A stretch of 64,000 bases of DNA from an uncultured Prochlorococcus sp. (GCA_902539115.1 CACBHP010000002.1:1-64000), one strand, 5' to 3'. Shown: positions 38,882-48,938, numbered from the stretch's first letter. A program made the numbers and translations. The notes: generated by a model from the sequence alone, not told the origin.

Positions 38882-39904
38882 TTACTTCCACCCTGCATCT
38901 TTCATGAATTTAATAGCTTGAGAATTTTTTTCTCCAAGGTCTTCTACAGTGACACTATCAGGTATAAACTCTCCAAAGTTTTTTACTATTTCATTCTGAT
39001 TAACTTCCTTCAAAGGATGTTCAAAAGTTGGAGCAGCTAAACCTTTACTTCCCTCTGGAGATGCTAAGAATTCAAGCAACTGAATAGCTTCATTTTTATT
39101 TGTTGCATATTTTGCAACACCACCGGCACTAATATTTACGTGTGCAGGATTAGGAGTTAGGACCTTTGTTTTTTTTGCATACAAAGCATCTCTTCTTCCA
39201 TTAACACCCGCTAACATTCTTGCTACATAATAATGATTAACAATTCCTACTCCACATTTTTTCTTAGAAACTGCTCTAATAATTGAAATATCACCTGGGA
39301 AGAATGGTTGGGAAACATTTGAAATCATTCCGCTTAACCAAGCTTTAGTTTCTGTTTGACCTTTATTAATTATTTGATTAGCAACTAAAGATTGATTATA
39401 TGGACTTTTTCTATTTCTTAAACATACTTTCCCTTTTAAAGATGGATCAGCCAAATCAGTGTAATCATTAATCTTGCTAACATCTACCACTTTTGGATTA
39501 ACTATCATAACTCTCACTCTTCTTGTTAATGCGTACCATTCCTTATTTGGATCTTTCAAGCCAACTGGAACATCATTTTCTAAATTAGAAGATGCTATTG
39601 GTTGAAGTAATCCAGCTTTGGCTGCATTAGTAATTCTTGCTGCATCTACAAGTAATATTAAATCTGCTTGAGAATTCTTTCCTTCTCTTTTCAATCTTTC
39701 AATTAAAGATATCCCTGCTGCTTCTATAAGCCTAACTTTAATTCCTGTTTCTTCTGCAAATTTTTTATAGACGCTCCTATCAGTGTTGTAATGTCTCCCG
39801 GAATAAACTTTGACTTCTTTTTCAGTTGAGTTAGCAGGTATATTAACGTTTAGCAAAAATGTACATGTAAATACTGAAAAAATTAATTTTTTAAGTTTTT
39901 GCAC
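38882..39904 (-). CDS. futA: Fe(III) ABC transporter substrate-binding protein (FutA/IdiA type)
   Basis: VKVYSGRHYNTDRSVYKKFAEETGIKVRLIEA; YY iron-binding region. Confidence 0.93.
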   Translation of the reverse strand: MQKLKKLIFSVFTCTFLLNVNIPANSTEKEVKVYSGRHYNTDRSVYKKFAEETGIKVRLIEAAGISLIERLKREGKNSQADLILLVDAARITNAAKAGLLQPIASSNLENDVPVGLKDPNKEWYALTRRVRVMIVNPKVVDVSKINDYTDLADPSLKGKVCLRNRKSPYNQSLVANQIINKGQTETKAWLSGMISNVSQPFFPGDISIIRAVSKKKCGVGIVNHYYVARMLAGVNGRRDALYAKKTKVLTPNPAHVNISAGGVAKYATNKNEAIQLLEFLASPEGSKGLAAPTFEHPLKEVNQNEIVKNFGEFIPDSVTVEDLGEKNSQAIKFMKDAGWK

Positions 39905-40006
39905 TTTTTCAATTTCGTATCTATGGTTACTTTATACCTATAAAAACAGTTCAAGCTCTAAAAGCGAACTTCTATACATTGATTTGTATCATTTTTTATA
40001 TTTCAT

Positions 40007-40675
40007 ATGAATTATTTAATCCATCAGTTATTAAACACTGAAGAAATAAATTTTATAAAAAAAGAATTAGAGAAATGTAGCCAACAAGATTGGGAAGATG
40101 GAAAAAAAACAGCTGGTAGCCACGCCTCAATGGTAAAAAATAATTTGCAACTAAATAGAAATGCTGAAATATCGAAAAAAAACGCTCAATTAGTTAATAA
40201 AAAGATCCTTTCCAACCAGTTAATAAAAAGTTTTTCTTTACCAAAAAGAATACATGGAATAATGTTTACAAAATCTTCCAATAATATGCAATATGGGAGA
40301 CATATTGACAATCCATACATGTCCTCTGGTAGATCAGATTTATCTTTTACTCTTTCATTGACGAATAGAGATTTTTATAAAGGTGGAGAATTAATTATTG
40401 AGACAATGAATTCAGAAGAGAAATTTAAATTAAATGCTGGAGAGATTATCATATACCCAAGTTCTTACTTTCATGAAGTGAATGAAGTAAATAATGGTGA
40501 AAGATTAGTATGCGTAGGATGGATAGAAAGTTATGTTAAATCAATTGAAGAAAGGGAATATTTATTTGATCTTGATGCGGGAGCAAGAGGGCTGTTAGCA
40601 AAACATGGGAGATCAGACGAGCTTGATTTAATCTTCAAGTCTTATGCAAGTTTATTGAGAGTATTAGGCAATTAA
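40007..40675 (+). CDS. piuC: PKHD-type Fe(II)/2-oxoglutarate hydroxylase (PiuC/YbiX)
   Basis: YGRHIDNPYM (HxD), YPSSYFHEVNEV. Confidence 0.92.
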   Translation: MNYLIHQLLNTEEINFIKKELEKCSQQDWEDGKKTAGSHASMVKNNLQLNRNAEISKKNAQLVNKKILSNQLIKSFSLPKRIHGIMFTKSSNNMQYGRHIDNPYMSSGRSDLSFTLSLTNRDFYKGGELIIETMNSEEKFKLNAGEIIIYPSSYFHEVNEVNNGERLVCVGWIESYVKSIEEREYLFDLDAGARGLLAKHGRSDELDLIFKSYASLLRVLGN

Positions 40676-40748
40676 TGGATCATTTTATACATCAAATAGA
40701 AAATGTTATTAAAGATATTTAGAATAATAAATATAATTTAAAATTAAG

Positions 40749-40976
40749 ATGTCAAGTAAAAGTTCAATTGCAATATTTATAGCCGCAACTAGCGCAATTG
40801 CTATTTCATCACCTGCAAGTGGAGGAGAAAAAGATTTAGGAGGGCTTAAGGAATGGAATACTGATATGTCAATTGATGCAGAATTCGTTCTAGATAAGGA
40901 TGCGCAAAAAATTGCAGATGAAGCATCCAAATCAAGTATGTGCATACCTGTTGGCGAGGGTGAAAACTGCTGGTAA
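40749..40976 (+). CDS. small secreted protein, 75 aa
   Basis: Signal peptide followed by acidic mature region ending MCIPVGEGENCW. Confidence 0.6.
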   Translation: MSSKSSIAIFIAATSAIAISSPASGGEKDLGGLKEWNTDMSIDAEFVLDKDAQKIADEASKSSMCIPVGEGENCW

Positions 40977-41022
40977 ACCCAATTATCAAATATATATAAC
41001 AAATTAAATTTGTAGTATTAAA

Positions 41023-41054
41023 TAAAAAAAAACGCCCTTAACTGGGCGTTTTTA
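41023..41054. terminator. bidirectional terminator
   Basis: AACGCCCttaactGGGCGTTttt. Confidence 0.85.
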
Positions 41055-41070
41055 GTTTCAAAATCTAATC

Positions 41071-42363
41071 CTAGAATTTAAATGTAGTTTCTAAAACTGC
41101 ACCAGTTATGTCTGAGCCAGCTGTTCCGTTTCTATCGGAGCCACCAAACACAGCAGGAGTAACAGAAACTGAATCATTAACTTGGAATTGATAATATGCT
41201 TCCCAAGCAAAAGGATCAGTTGTCTCGTCTTCACGTTTTTGTGGCTGACCGAAAGCTAAACCTATACGATCATCCGCCTGGAACATATCTTGCCAGTTTA
41301 AACCAACAAAATACATAGTTGTATTACTGTTTGAACTAGCATCTGTTTCAGAAGTATCAAAACCTACAGAGATAGAAGGGGTAGCAACTCCTGTTTCTTG
41401 AGGTCTCCACCATGCTCTTAAACCAATATTGGTACTACCTGCATCATTGTAAGTTCTTTGTTTACCATTGGCAGTAGAAAAATAACCGTCCTCCCAGTCA
41501 TTATACTTTTGGTTAACAATTGCTGAAACTGAGTATTGTGGCTGTGTATAACCTATTTGAGTAGCCCAACTAGTAGCACCTTCATTTGTTAATAAACCTG
41601 TTGAATTACCAGATTTTGTGGTGAAGTTAGTGCTAATAGCAAGTCCACTATCGTCAGTCCATGTCAAGCCAGCTCCAGGGCTAGTACTTGCACCATAAGC
41701 TGAAGCATTACCTCCAAGAGTAAACTGTTTTAAAACAGGTTTATAGATTGATGGAGTTGTACCATGCATGTAGTAGTTTTCAATCTTAGGTCCAGCGGTA
41801 AAAGTAAAGCTGTCACCTAATGGCATTGAGTACCACAACTTATCAACCTTTAAACTATCTCCGTTTTGGTTTGCAGATGATAGATATGTACCATATGCGG
41901 TTTCGTTAAATGGTTTGGTTTTGTCTCCAGCGGAGTCTTTAGGACCGTTTCCAGTTTTAATCCTTACATAAAGATTATCATCTCCAGTAAAACTTGAATT
42001 CAAGTTCATTACGTACATGTACTGGAAAACAGTGGCTTCATTTAGAGCTGTAACACTATCAGGAGCATCGAGAGCACCTACAGTGAAGACTGCCTTACCA
42101 TCCATTACTGTAGTATCGGAAAATCCACCGGCTTCAAAGTTATTCTGCCTAGCTTCTAGGCCATCTATACGACTATTTACTTTTGCAAGACCATCCTTAA
42201 CATCGTTCTGGAAAGTATCGCTATCAAATCTTTGAGATGTTTTTTTGCTACGAACATAGCTATTCATCTCTTCAAGATTGACTGATTCGGAAGCTTGAGA
42301 AGCAATTGGAGCTATTAAGCTCAATGCGGTTCCAGCCACCAACATTTTTTGGAAGAGTTTCAT
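41071..42363 (-). CDS. som: cyanobacterial outer-membrane porin (Som-like)
   Basis: Signal peptide, coiled-coil VNSRIDGLEARQNNFEAGGFSDTT, terminal TFKF. Confidence 0.85.
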   Translation of the reverse strand: MKLFQKMLVAGTALSLIAPIASQASESVNLEEMNSYVRSKKTSQRFDSDTFQNDVKDGLAKVNSRIDGLEARQNNFEAGGFSDTTVMDGKAVFTVGALDAPDSVTALNEATVFQYMYVMNLNSSFTGDDNLYVRIKTGNGPKDSAGDKTKPFNETAYGTYLSSANQNGDSLKVDKLWYSMPLGDSFTFTAGPKIENYYMHGTTPSIYKPVLKQFTLGGNASAYGASTSPGAGLTWTDDSGLAISTNFTTKSGNSTGLLTNEGATSWATQIGYTQPQYSVSAIVNQKYNDWEDGYFSTANGKQRTYNDAGSTNIGLRAWWRPQETGVATPSISVGFDTSETDASSNSNTTMYFVGLNWQDMFQADDRIGLAFGQPQKREDETTDPFAWEAYYQFQVNDSVSVTPAVFGGSDRNGTAGSDITGAVLETTFKF

Positions 42364-42367
42364 TTTA

Positions 42368-42375
42368 CCTCACAC
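42368..42375 (-). promoter_or_regulatory. candidate Yfr1 sRNA pairing site in porin 5' UTR
   Basis: mRNA-sense GTGTGAGG complements CCTCACAC of the Yfr1 core ACTCCTCACAC; a few nt upstream of ATG. Confidence 0.6.
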
Positions 42376-42504
42376 GGAAAAACCCATAGAAATGGGTAAC
42401 TATACTGTATCGGGTGTAACAAAAAGATAAAGATATAAAAGTTTCAATTCGGTGTAACTTTTTTTACTATCAATTCTTTTTATTGTCTAAATATATTTTG
42501 CGTA

Positions 42505-43374
42505 TTAATTCTTTATCAAAGGAAAATTAAGGGATTCTCTTTCATCTACCCATGATGAAGCAACTTCTCTTGCTAATTTTCTAATATTTTCTATATATTG
42601 CGCACGATCTGTAACCGAAATTACTCCTCTGGCATCAAGAAGATTAAATGTATGACTACACTTCAGAACAAAATCAAGCGCAGGGTAAGTTAATTTCTTT
42701 TCTGTTAAAGAAATTGCCTCAGCTTGATAAATTTCAAATAATTTTCTGAGATTGTCAGCATTAGATTCATTAAAATTATAAGAGCATTGACTTTTTTCAA
42801 ATTGGAGCCAAATATCGCTATATTCTAAATCTTTGTTCCAATTTAAGTCCCATATACTTTCTTTATCCTGCAAAAACATTGCAATCCTCTCTAATCCATA
42901 AGTGATTTCAATTGGGATTGGATTACAATCTACACCTCCGCATTGTTGGAAATAAGTAAATTGAGTAACTTCCATTCCGTCCAACCAAACTTCCCAACCT
43001 ACACCCCAGGCTCCAAGTGTTGGCGACTCCCAATTATCTTCCACAAATCTTATGTCATGATTTCTAGGATTTATTCCAAGAGATTCTAGAGATGTCAAAT
43101 ATTTTTCCTGTATTCCTTCCGGTGAAGGTTTAATTATTACTTGATATTGAAAGTAATGTTGCGCCCTATTTGGATTATCGCCAAAACGTCCATCAGTAGG
43201 TCTTCTACATGGCTCTGCATATGCTACATTCCAAGGCTCTGGTCCAATAGCCCTTAAAAAAGTATGCGGATTCATTGTTCCAGCACCTTTTTCGGTATCA
43301 TATGGCTGCATAATTAAACAACCTTCTTCTGACCAAAAATTATTTAAATTTTGAATTATATCCTGAAAAAACAT
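42505..43374 (-). CDS. glyQ: glycyl-tRNA synthetase alpha subunit
   Basis: [53 protein letters not shown]. Confidence 0.98.
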   Translation of the reverse strand: MFFQDIIQNLNNFWSEEGCLIMQPYDTEKGAGTMNPHTFLRAIGPEPWNVAYAEPCRRPTDGRFGDNPNRAQHYFQYQVIIKPSPEGIQEKYLTSLESLGINPRNHDIRFVEDNWESPTLGAWGVGWEVWLDGMEVTQFTYFQQCGGVDCNPIPIEITYGLERIAMFLQDKESIWDLNWNKDLEYSDIWLQFEKSQCSYNFNESNADNLRKLFEIYQAEAISLTEKKLTYPALDFVLKCSHTFNLLDARGVISVTDRAQYIENIRKLAREVASSWVDERESLNFPLIKN

Positions 43375-43528
43375 TTAATTAAAACAGTTGGGAAATTTTG
43401 ATCAATGCCACTTGACATAATAACAAAGCTTTAAAGTAAAAATTATATGAAAATGAAAGTTCTCAAAAATATCAACCGATAAAAAGCTTTCATTAAAATA
43501 GATCCTTAATAAAAAAATTTGGAATTAA

Positions 43529-43915
43529 TTATTTAAAAAAATCTAATGGCAATGGTCCAAAAGTATTCAATTCTTTTGCACCCTCGTCATACTGACATGT
43601 TATTAAAATTCCTTCTCCAAGACCATTTTCAGATCTGACAAAAACATTACTAGTTTTTTGATTAGCTTTTAAAAAAACACCTCCATCAGCATTAAGGGAA
43701 CTTAGATTTCCAAATTTAATTGAGGAATATTTCTTAGAAATTGATTGCAATGCTTCAATGGCTTTATTATCACTAGATGCCATTATGCCTATTGTTATCC
43801 AATCTGCATTAAAAATATTTGCTTCTAGTTCCTCTAAAAGTTTTTTTTCTTGCCTATTACTTAATTGAGGTGCAGTTCTAAGTTTATTTAAATCGACTAA
43901 TTTATTTATTTCCAT
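43529..43915 (-). CDS. DUF1824-like protein
   Basis: Likely start MEINKLVDLN; the track start at 43990 overlaps the upstream gene. Confidence 0.65.
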   Translation of the reverse strand: MEINKLVDLNKLRTAPQLSNRQEKKLLEELEANIFNADWITIGIMASSDNKAIEALQSISKKYSSIKFGNLSSLNADGGVFLKANQKTSNVFVRSENGLGEGILITCQYDEGAKELNTFGPLPLDFFK

Positions 43916-43937
43916 TAGGTTAATACGCAAAAAGTTC

Positions 43938-44270
43938 TTAACCAAATGTTCTTCCATTCCAAGCCCACAATGAAGCTGGAACATCCTCAAAAGAAATATA
44001 AATCCTATCTATTGGGATCCCCATTTTCTCATATACAAAATCTGATATTGGCTTTGCCATTTCTGAAGGATTCAGAGAACCTATTGATTTGATTTCTAAA
44101 AAGCAAGAAGGTGTCTCATCATCAAAATACATTTGGCAATTATCATCTAATTTCGCCATAACAAAACTTCTTGATTTATTAGTTAAAGATGAAATTAGCA
44201 TTGAAATTTCTTCGAGTAATTTACCTTTATCATTTACTTTTGCTGAAGTGGAAACATTAATGTAAGGCAT
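43938..44270 (-). CDS. MIF/phenylpyruvate tautomerase-like protein
   Basis: MPYINVSTSAKV with catalytic Pro after Met; AKLDDNCQMYFDDE; ASLWAWNGRTFG. Confidence 0.92.
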   Translation of the reverse strand: MPYINVSTSAKVNDKGKLLEEISMLISSLTNKSRSFVMAKLDDNCQMYFDDETPSCFLEIKSIGSLNPSEMAKPISDFVYEKMGIPIDRIYISFEDVPASLWAWNGRTFG

Positions 44271-44272
44271 CT

Positions 44273-44446
44273 CTATGCAGCAAAATAATCTTTTTTAGAA
44301 TCATTTTTTAGATAAACAGTTTTATTTTTTAAATTTCTTTTTGATGAAAGGTATGCCATATCGTATGAACTTATTCCGTTTTTATATGGATTGAAAAGAG
44401 CATTTTTAGACCTGTTTTTTTTGCTCCTCTTGAACTCAATCATCAT
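44273..44446 (-). CDS. small basic protein, 57 aa
   Basis: MMIEFKRSKKNRSKNALFNPYKNGISSYDMAYLSSKRNLKNKTVYLKNDSKKDYFAA, 2 nt upstream of MIF gene. Confidence 0.55.
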   Translation of the reverse strand: MMIEFKRSKKNRSKNALFNPYKNGISSYDMAYLSSKRNLKNKTVYLKNDSKKDYFAA

Positions 44447-44595
44447 TATTCAATCATTAATTAATAATTTAACTTTTTTTGAATAGATGTCTAGTTTTTT
44501 TGAGAATTTTTAATTTATTAAGTGGAAAAAATTTCTAATACACAATTAGAATTTCTTTTTACTAGATTTGCTATGTAGATTCTAAATTAGTTACT

Positions 44596-45243
44596 TTGGA
44601 AGTTCTAAATAATTATCAAAGGAAAAAACTTGATGAGAGCAATGATGAAGAATTTTATTCTGATCCGAAATTTGTTTATCATCTAGATTCAAACTTCAGG
44701 CAAAACCTATCAGATTTATATGAAAGAGAAATTGATAATAATTCAATTGTCCTTGATTTAATGTCCAGTTGGGATAGCTATTTACCTAAAGGGAAAAAAT
44801 ATAAAAAAGTATTTGGACATGGTTTAAACAAACAAGAACTTGAAAGAAACAAAATTTTTGATTCTTACTGGATACAAAATTTTAATTTAAGTCAACAAAT
44901 CCCTCTAGATGAAGAAAGTGTTGATTATTGCTTGATGGTGGCCGCATGGCAATATTTACAATATCCAGAGAATTTAACTAAAGAAATTGCAAGAATATTG
45001 AGCAGAGAAGGTAAGATTATTATTGCTTTCTCAAACAGAGCATTTTGGCATAAAGCTCCTAACATATGGACTTCATCTACTGAGGAAGAGAGGGTTAAAT
45101 ATGTAAGAAAAGTACTAATTTCAAACGGATTTAATGAGCCAAAAATTATCAAAAAGTTTACTGAACCAGCACTTAATATCTTTAATTTTTTAAATAAAGA
45201 TCCTTTTTATTGCTTAATCGCAACCAGAGAGGAACTTACTTAA
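44596..45243 (+). CDS. SAM-dependent methyltransferase-like protein
   Basis: IVLDLMSSWDSYLPKG, IPLDEESVDYCLMVAAWQYLQYPENLTKEIARIL. Confidence 0.8.
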   Translation: MEVLNNYQRKKLDESNDEEFYSDPKFVYHLDSNFRQNLSDLYEREIDNNSIVLDLMSSWDSYLPKGKKYKKVFGHGLNKQELERNKIFDSYWIQNFNLSQQIPLDEESVDYCLMVAAWQYLQYPENLTKEIARILSREGKIIIAFSNRAFWHKAPNIWTSSTEEERVKYVRKVLISNGFNEPKIIKKFTEPALNIFNFLNKDPFYCLIATREELT

Positions 45244-45341
45244 TTGAATTGAATTAAAAAACTCTATGAAAAAGTTATCAACTATTTTTCATAGCCATAC
45301 TCTTAAATTTTTACTAGTATTGGATAGTTAAAATAAATCAT

Positions 45342-45587
45342 ATGGGTTCTAAAAGAGAAAAATATCCTGAAAAATGTCCTTGGGATCTTGGTCCAAATCA
45401 ACATTTAGCAAAAGAAGAGAACTGGACTTTAAGATTAGGAGAAGCAAATGTATGCTTTAGCAAAAATAAATTAGATAATAATTATTTTCACGTAATTAGT
45501 AATGAAAATGAAGAGCAAATTCTAGCTTTTAGAGCAAGACTCCTTTATCAAAAACTTCTTGATAAAGGGTTTAGATTGGTTGAATAA
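45342..45587 (+). CDS. hypothetical protein
   Basis: 81-aa ORF. Confidence 0.55.
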   Translation: MGSKREKYPEKCPWDLGPNQHLAKEENWTLRLGEANVCFSKNKLDNNYFHVISNENEEQILAFRARLLYQKLLDKGFRLVE

Positions 45588-45591
45588 AAAC

Positions 45592-46245
45592 CTAATTTAA
45601 TAAGCACAGATCCTCGAAGACAAATTTTTGTGTTTCTTCTTTCTGATTTTGGTTTAAGTATTTTATTGTTCTTGAATTTAATATCCAATAATCGTCTTTA
45701 CCCATATTTAGAAATTCATCCTCATATTCCAATTTTTGAGAATTTGTCTCAAGTGTATCTGGATTAATTTGTTGACTACTATATTTTTTACTAAGAGAAC
45801 CTTTTCCTGTATCTAAAAATTCTTCAACAAAAATTTCAATTATAGTTCCATGAATTTTTCTGTAGACCATATTAATACAGTTATTTTTAACTCTATATTT
45901 ATCACCTTGATTCTTACCTGAAACACTCATCTCAATCCCACTTTCAGAATTTTTAAGTAAGTTAAAAGTATTTTCTGAGTGCACTAATTCAAATTCTCTC
46001 TTTACTCTATGTATACACACTTCAAATAACTGAGAGGCAATACTTTTAACAACTTTCTCATCTTCTATTTTTTGAATATTTGGTTTAAAGTCTTTCCCTA
46101 ATATGAAGTCCCCTTTATGAATATTATTATTAGTCAAGAAAATACATTTACCTTGGTAACCATGAAAATCATTCTTCCAGGTGTAACGATTTTGATAAGC
46201 CTTTTTGAAAATCTCTTTACAATTGATTTCTTTTACATTATCCAT
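45592..46245 (-). CDS. hypothetical protein
   Basis: 217-aa ORF. Confidence 0.65.
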   Translation of the reverse strand: MDNVKEINCKEIFKKAYQNRYTWKNDFHGYQGKCIFLTNNNIHKGDFILGKDFKPNIQKIEDEKVVKSIASQLFEVCIHRVKREFELVHSENTFNLLKNSESGIEMSVSGKNQGDKYRVKNNCINMVYRKIHGTIIEIFVEEFLDTGKGSLSKKYSSQQINPDTLETNSQKLEYEDEFLNMGKDDYWILNSRTIKYLNQNQKEETQKFVFEDLCLLN

Positions 46246-46275
46246 TACTTTATTTGAATACTTTAGATAATTCTA

Positions 46276-46312
46276 CAAAAAAAAACCTCCCTGTTAGAGG
46301 AGAGGTTTTTTA
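46276..46312 (-). terminator. terminator of pcb gene
   Basis: aaaaaaAACCTCCctgttagaGGAGAGGTTtttt. Confidence 0.6.
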
Positions 46313-46322
46313 TTAGATTAAA

Positions 46323-47381
46323 CTAGTTTTGAGTAATTTTTGTATTTTCAATATTGTCAAAAGCTTGACCTATTTTCTTAAAGTCAAATCCCATTGCTCT
46401 TAGTGCGTGCCAAAGATGACCTTGTAAGAAAAAGAAACCCAAATAAAAATGAGTATTAGCAAGCCAAGCTCTTGAACTGTATGCTCCTGAACCTAAATCT
46501 ACTGTATCAGTAAAATAGGGAGCAAATTCAAATTGAAGCTTTAAGGGCTCTCCATATAAATCAACTGGATATATGGTTGTATTTGAAGCACACCAAAAAG
46601 CAGCAACAAAAGCCATATAAGAAACACCAACTACTGAGTATGACAAAATTGCCTCAGCACCAAGTAACCCTTTTCCTTTAAATTCTGTATATTCTCCAAA
46701 TTGTTTAGTACAAATATGGAAAACTCCACCAATGATGGTTAAGAATGCCACAAAAGCATGACCTCCCATAATATCTTCAAGACTATCTATTTTTAAAAAG
46801 TCAAATTGATGGTTCCAGATAGCAGCAATATCTAAATTGTAAATAACTTTTCTTGTAGATCCTATTACTGGATCGTAAATTCCATGAATCCGAGCCCATT
46901 CCACGAACATTATTGCTCCTAGGCCAAGAAAAATTAGATGGTGTCCAAGAATAAAAGTTAATTTATCAGGATCATCCCATTCAAAATCAAAACTTTTTGG
47001 TTTACTACCCTCTGGATAATCACCAAGATCACCAGCAAATTTGTTGGAATGTAATAATCCCCCAGCACCCAATACTGCTGAGAAAATTAAATGTAATGTG
47101 CAAATTACAACAATTCCATATGGCTCTGTAATAACTCCATTTTCAATTCCACCTATTCCAATACCAGCTAGGTGAGGAAGAACAATTGCTTTTTGGGCAC
47201 CCATTGGAATGCTGGCGTCGTAACGAGCTAGTTCAAACAATCCAAAAGCTCCAGCCCAAAACATCATTAATCCTGCATGAGCAGCATGGGCAGCAATGAA
47301 TTTACCTGAACGACCTACAACACCAGAATTTCCTGCGTACCAGTCATAGCTGACATCAGATTTTCCGTAAGTTTGTAACAC
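46323..47381 (-). CDS. pcb: chlorophyll-binding antenna protein, Pcb/IsiA family
   Basis: SGKFIAAHAAHAGLMMFWAGAFGLFELARYD; FILGHHLIFLG; FYLGFFFLQGHLWHALRAMGFDF. Confidence 0.95.
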   Translation of the reverse strand: MLQTYGKSDVSYDWYAGNSGVVGRSGKFIAAHAAHAGLMMFWAGAFGLFELARYDASIPMGAQKAIVLPHLAGIGIGGIENGVITEPYGIVVICTLHLIFSAVLGAGGLLHSNKFAGDLGDYPEGSKPKSFDFEWDDPDKLTFILGHHLIFLGLGAIMFVEWARIHGIYDPVIGSTRKVIYNLDIAAIWNHQFDFLKIDSLEDIMGGHAFVAFLTIIGGVFHICTKQFGEYTEFKGKGLLGAEAILSYSVVGVSYMAFVAAFWCASNTTIYPVDLYGEPLKLQFEFAPYFTDTVDLGSGAYSSRAWLANTHFYLGFFFLQGHLWHALRAMGFDFKKIGQAFDNIENTKITQN

Positions 47382-47524
47382 TTGATTTAAATAAACAGCA
47401 AATTGAGCATATTGCTATTCAGTATTGTTTTTACATGTTCTTTACAGATTTAATTACTTATGTAAAAAAAACATATTACGAGAGAACAAATGTTACAAAT
47501 TGGGGTAGTAATATCTTTGAAAGC

Positions 47525-48049
47525 TTATGCCAATGTGGGAATTTCACCCTTTAGTTGAGAAGCCCAAGTTTCAAGACGAGAATCAGTTAAGTCAGACTCA
47601 CTATCCTCATCAAGAGGTAATCCACAAAAGCTTTCTCCTATAACACTTTTAGACTCATCAAATGTATAAGAGGATTTATCTACATAACCGACCATTTCGG
47701 CACCAGCTTTAGTGAAGTAGCTATGAAGTTCTTCCATGGCATCACAATAATTTTCTGTGTAGGTAGAAGAATCTCCTAAACCAAAAATTGCTACCTTTTT
47801 ACCTGATAAACTTAGTTCACCAATATCCTCCAAGATTGAATCCCATGCAGTTCCCGATCTTTCTTCATCGGCACCAGTATTCCAAGTAGGAATTCCACAG
47901 ATAATTCCATCAAGGCCTTCAAATTCTGAAAGATCATCTACATCAGATACATCTTTAGGTGCTTCTGCTGAAGAGATAAAATTGTGAAGACGATCAGCTA
48001 CGTCTTCGGTTTTTCCAGTTGTTGTTGCGTAATAAATTCCTACAGTCAT
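47525..48049 (-). CDS. isiB: flavodoxin
   Basis: GIYYATTTGKTEDVAD; GIPTWNTGADEERSGTAWD; FGLGDSSTYTENYCDAM. Confidence 0.97.
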   Translation of the reverse strand: MTVGIYYATTTGKTEDVADRLHNFISSAEAPKDVSDVDDLSEFEGLDGIICGIPTWNTGADEERSGTAWDSILEDIGELSLSGKKVAIFGLGDSSTYTENYCDAMEELHSYFTKAGAEMVGYVDKSSYTFDESKSVIGESFCGLPLDEDSESDLTDSRLETWASQLKGEIPTLA

Positions 48050-48189
48050 AACTTCAAAATATTTACATTAAAATAATAAAATCTAAAAACGTAAAATTAA
48101 TTTCTTTAAAAACTTTTTCGTGTAATATTTTATACTAATCAAGGTAAGAAAATTTTTTTGAGAATAATTTATAAAACTTTTAAAACATC

Positions 48190-48924
48190 GTGACTAACAA
48201 ATTACAAAATGATATTAGAAATCTTTTAAAGGAATTTAATTTTAATGGACATAAAAAATTCAAATTAATCATATTATTTGGTTTATTGGGAGATTTTGAT
48301 AGCTTTGAATATGCAATAAATTTAAAAAATTTTATCGATAATCATCAAGAAAAAAATTTAGATATTTTTGCAATTGCTATTGGTAACCAAAATGGGAAAC
48401 AAAAATTCTGTAAATTTACTGGCTTTCAAGAAGAAAATTTAATAGTTGTTTCTGATAATCAAATCCACAATAATCTTAAAGTCTCAAGAGGATTAGATAT
48501 TGGTTTAGGAGGTTGGATCAATATGCTTTTGATGCTATCAGGGATAAATTCTTTTAAAACAATTAAAGAAGTTATTAGAGGTTATACTGGCGACCAAAAA
48601 GCAAAGCAAATCTATTCAGAATTTGACAAAATTGATGTTTTAAAATTTCTAAAATTTTCAGGTAATTCTTTTAAACGGTTTTTCGGGGATGGTTATTTGA
48701 GACCATTTGAATTAGCAACATTTAGATTAAACAATATGAATGAAATAATCCAAAATTGGAGTGATTATATTCTTAATGAAGAATACCTTCCTCAAAGAGG
48801 TGCTTCTTTTCTAATGAACAATAAAAATCAAGTTATTTATAAATTTTTTTCAAATGATGTACTTGGATATTCATCAAACATGAGGGATCCCTTAGGATTT
48901 TTGACTGATTTAACTAAAGCATAG
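48190..48924 (+). CDS. AhpC/TSA-like (peroxiredoxin-like) protein lacking an obvious peroxidatic Cys
   Basis: ILFGLLGDFDSFEYAINLKNFIDNH thioredoxin-fold region. Confidence 0.65.
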   Translation: MTNKLQNDIRNLLKEFNFNGHKKFKLIILFGLLGDFDSFEYAINLKNFIDNHQEKNLDIFAIAIGNQNGKQKFCKFTGFQEENLIVVSDNQIHNNLKVSRGLDIGLGGWINMLLMLSGINSFKTIKEVIRGYTGDQKAKQIYSEFDKIDVLKFLKFSGNSFKRFFGDGYLRPFELATFRLNNMNEIIQNWSDYILNEEYLPQRGASFLMNNKNQVIYKFFSNDVLGYSSNMRDPLGFLTDLTKA

Positions 48925-48938
48925 TTTTTAAATTTTTT

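Noticed and set aside
40676-40723. 15-codon ORF MDHFIHQIENVIKDI after piuC
   Set aside because: Too short to support as a gene
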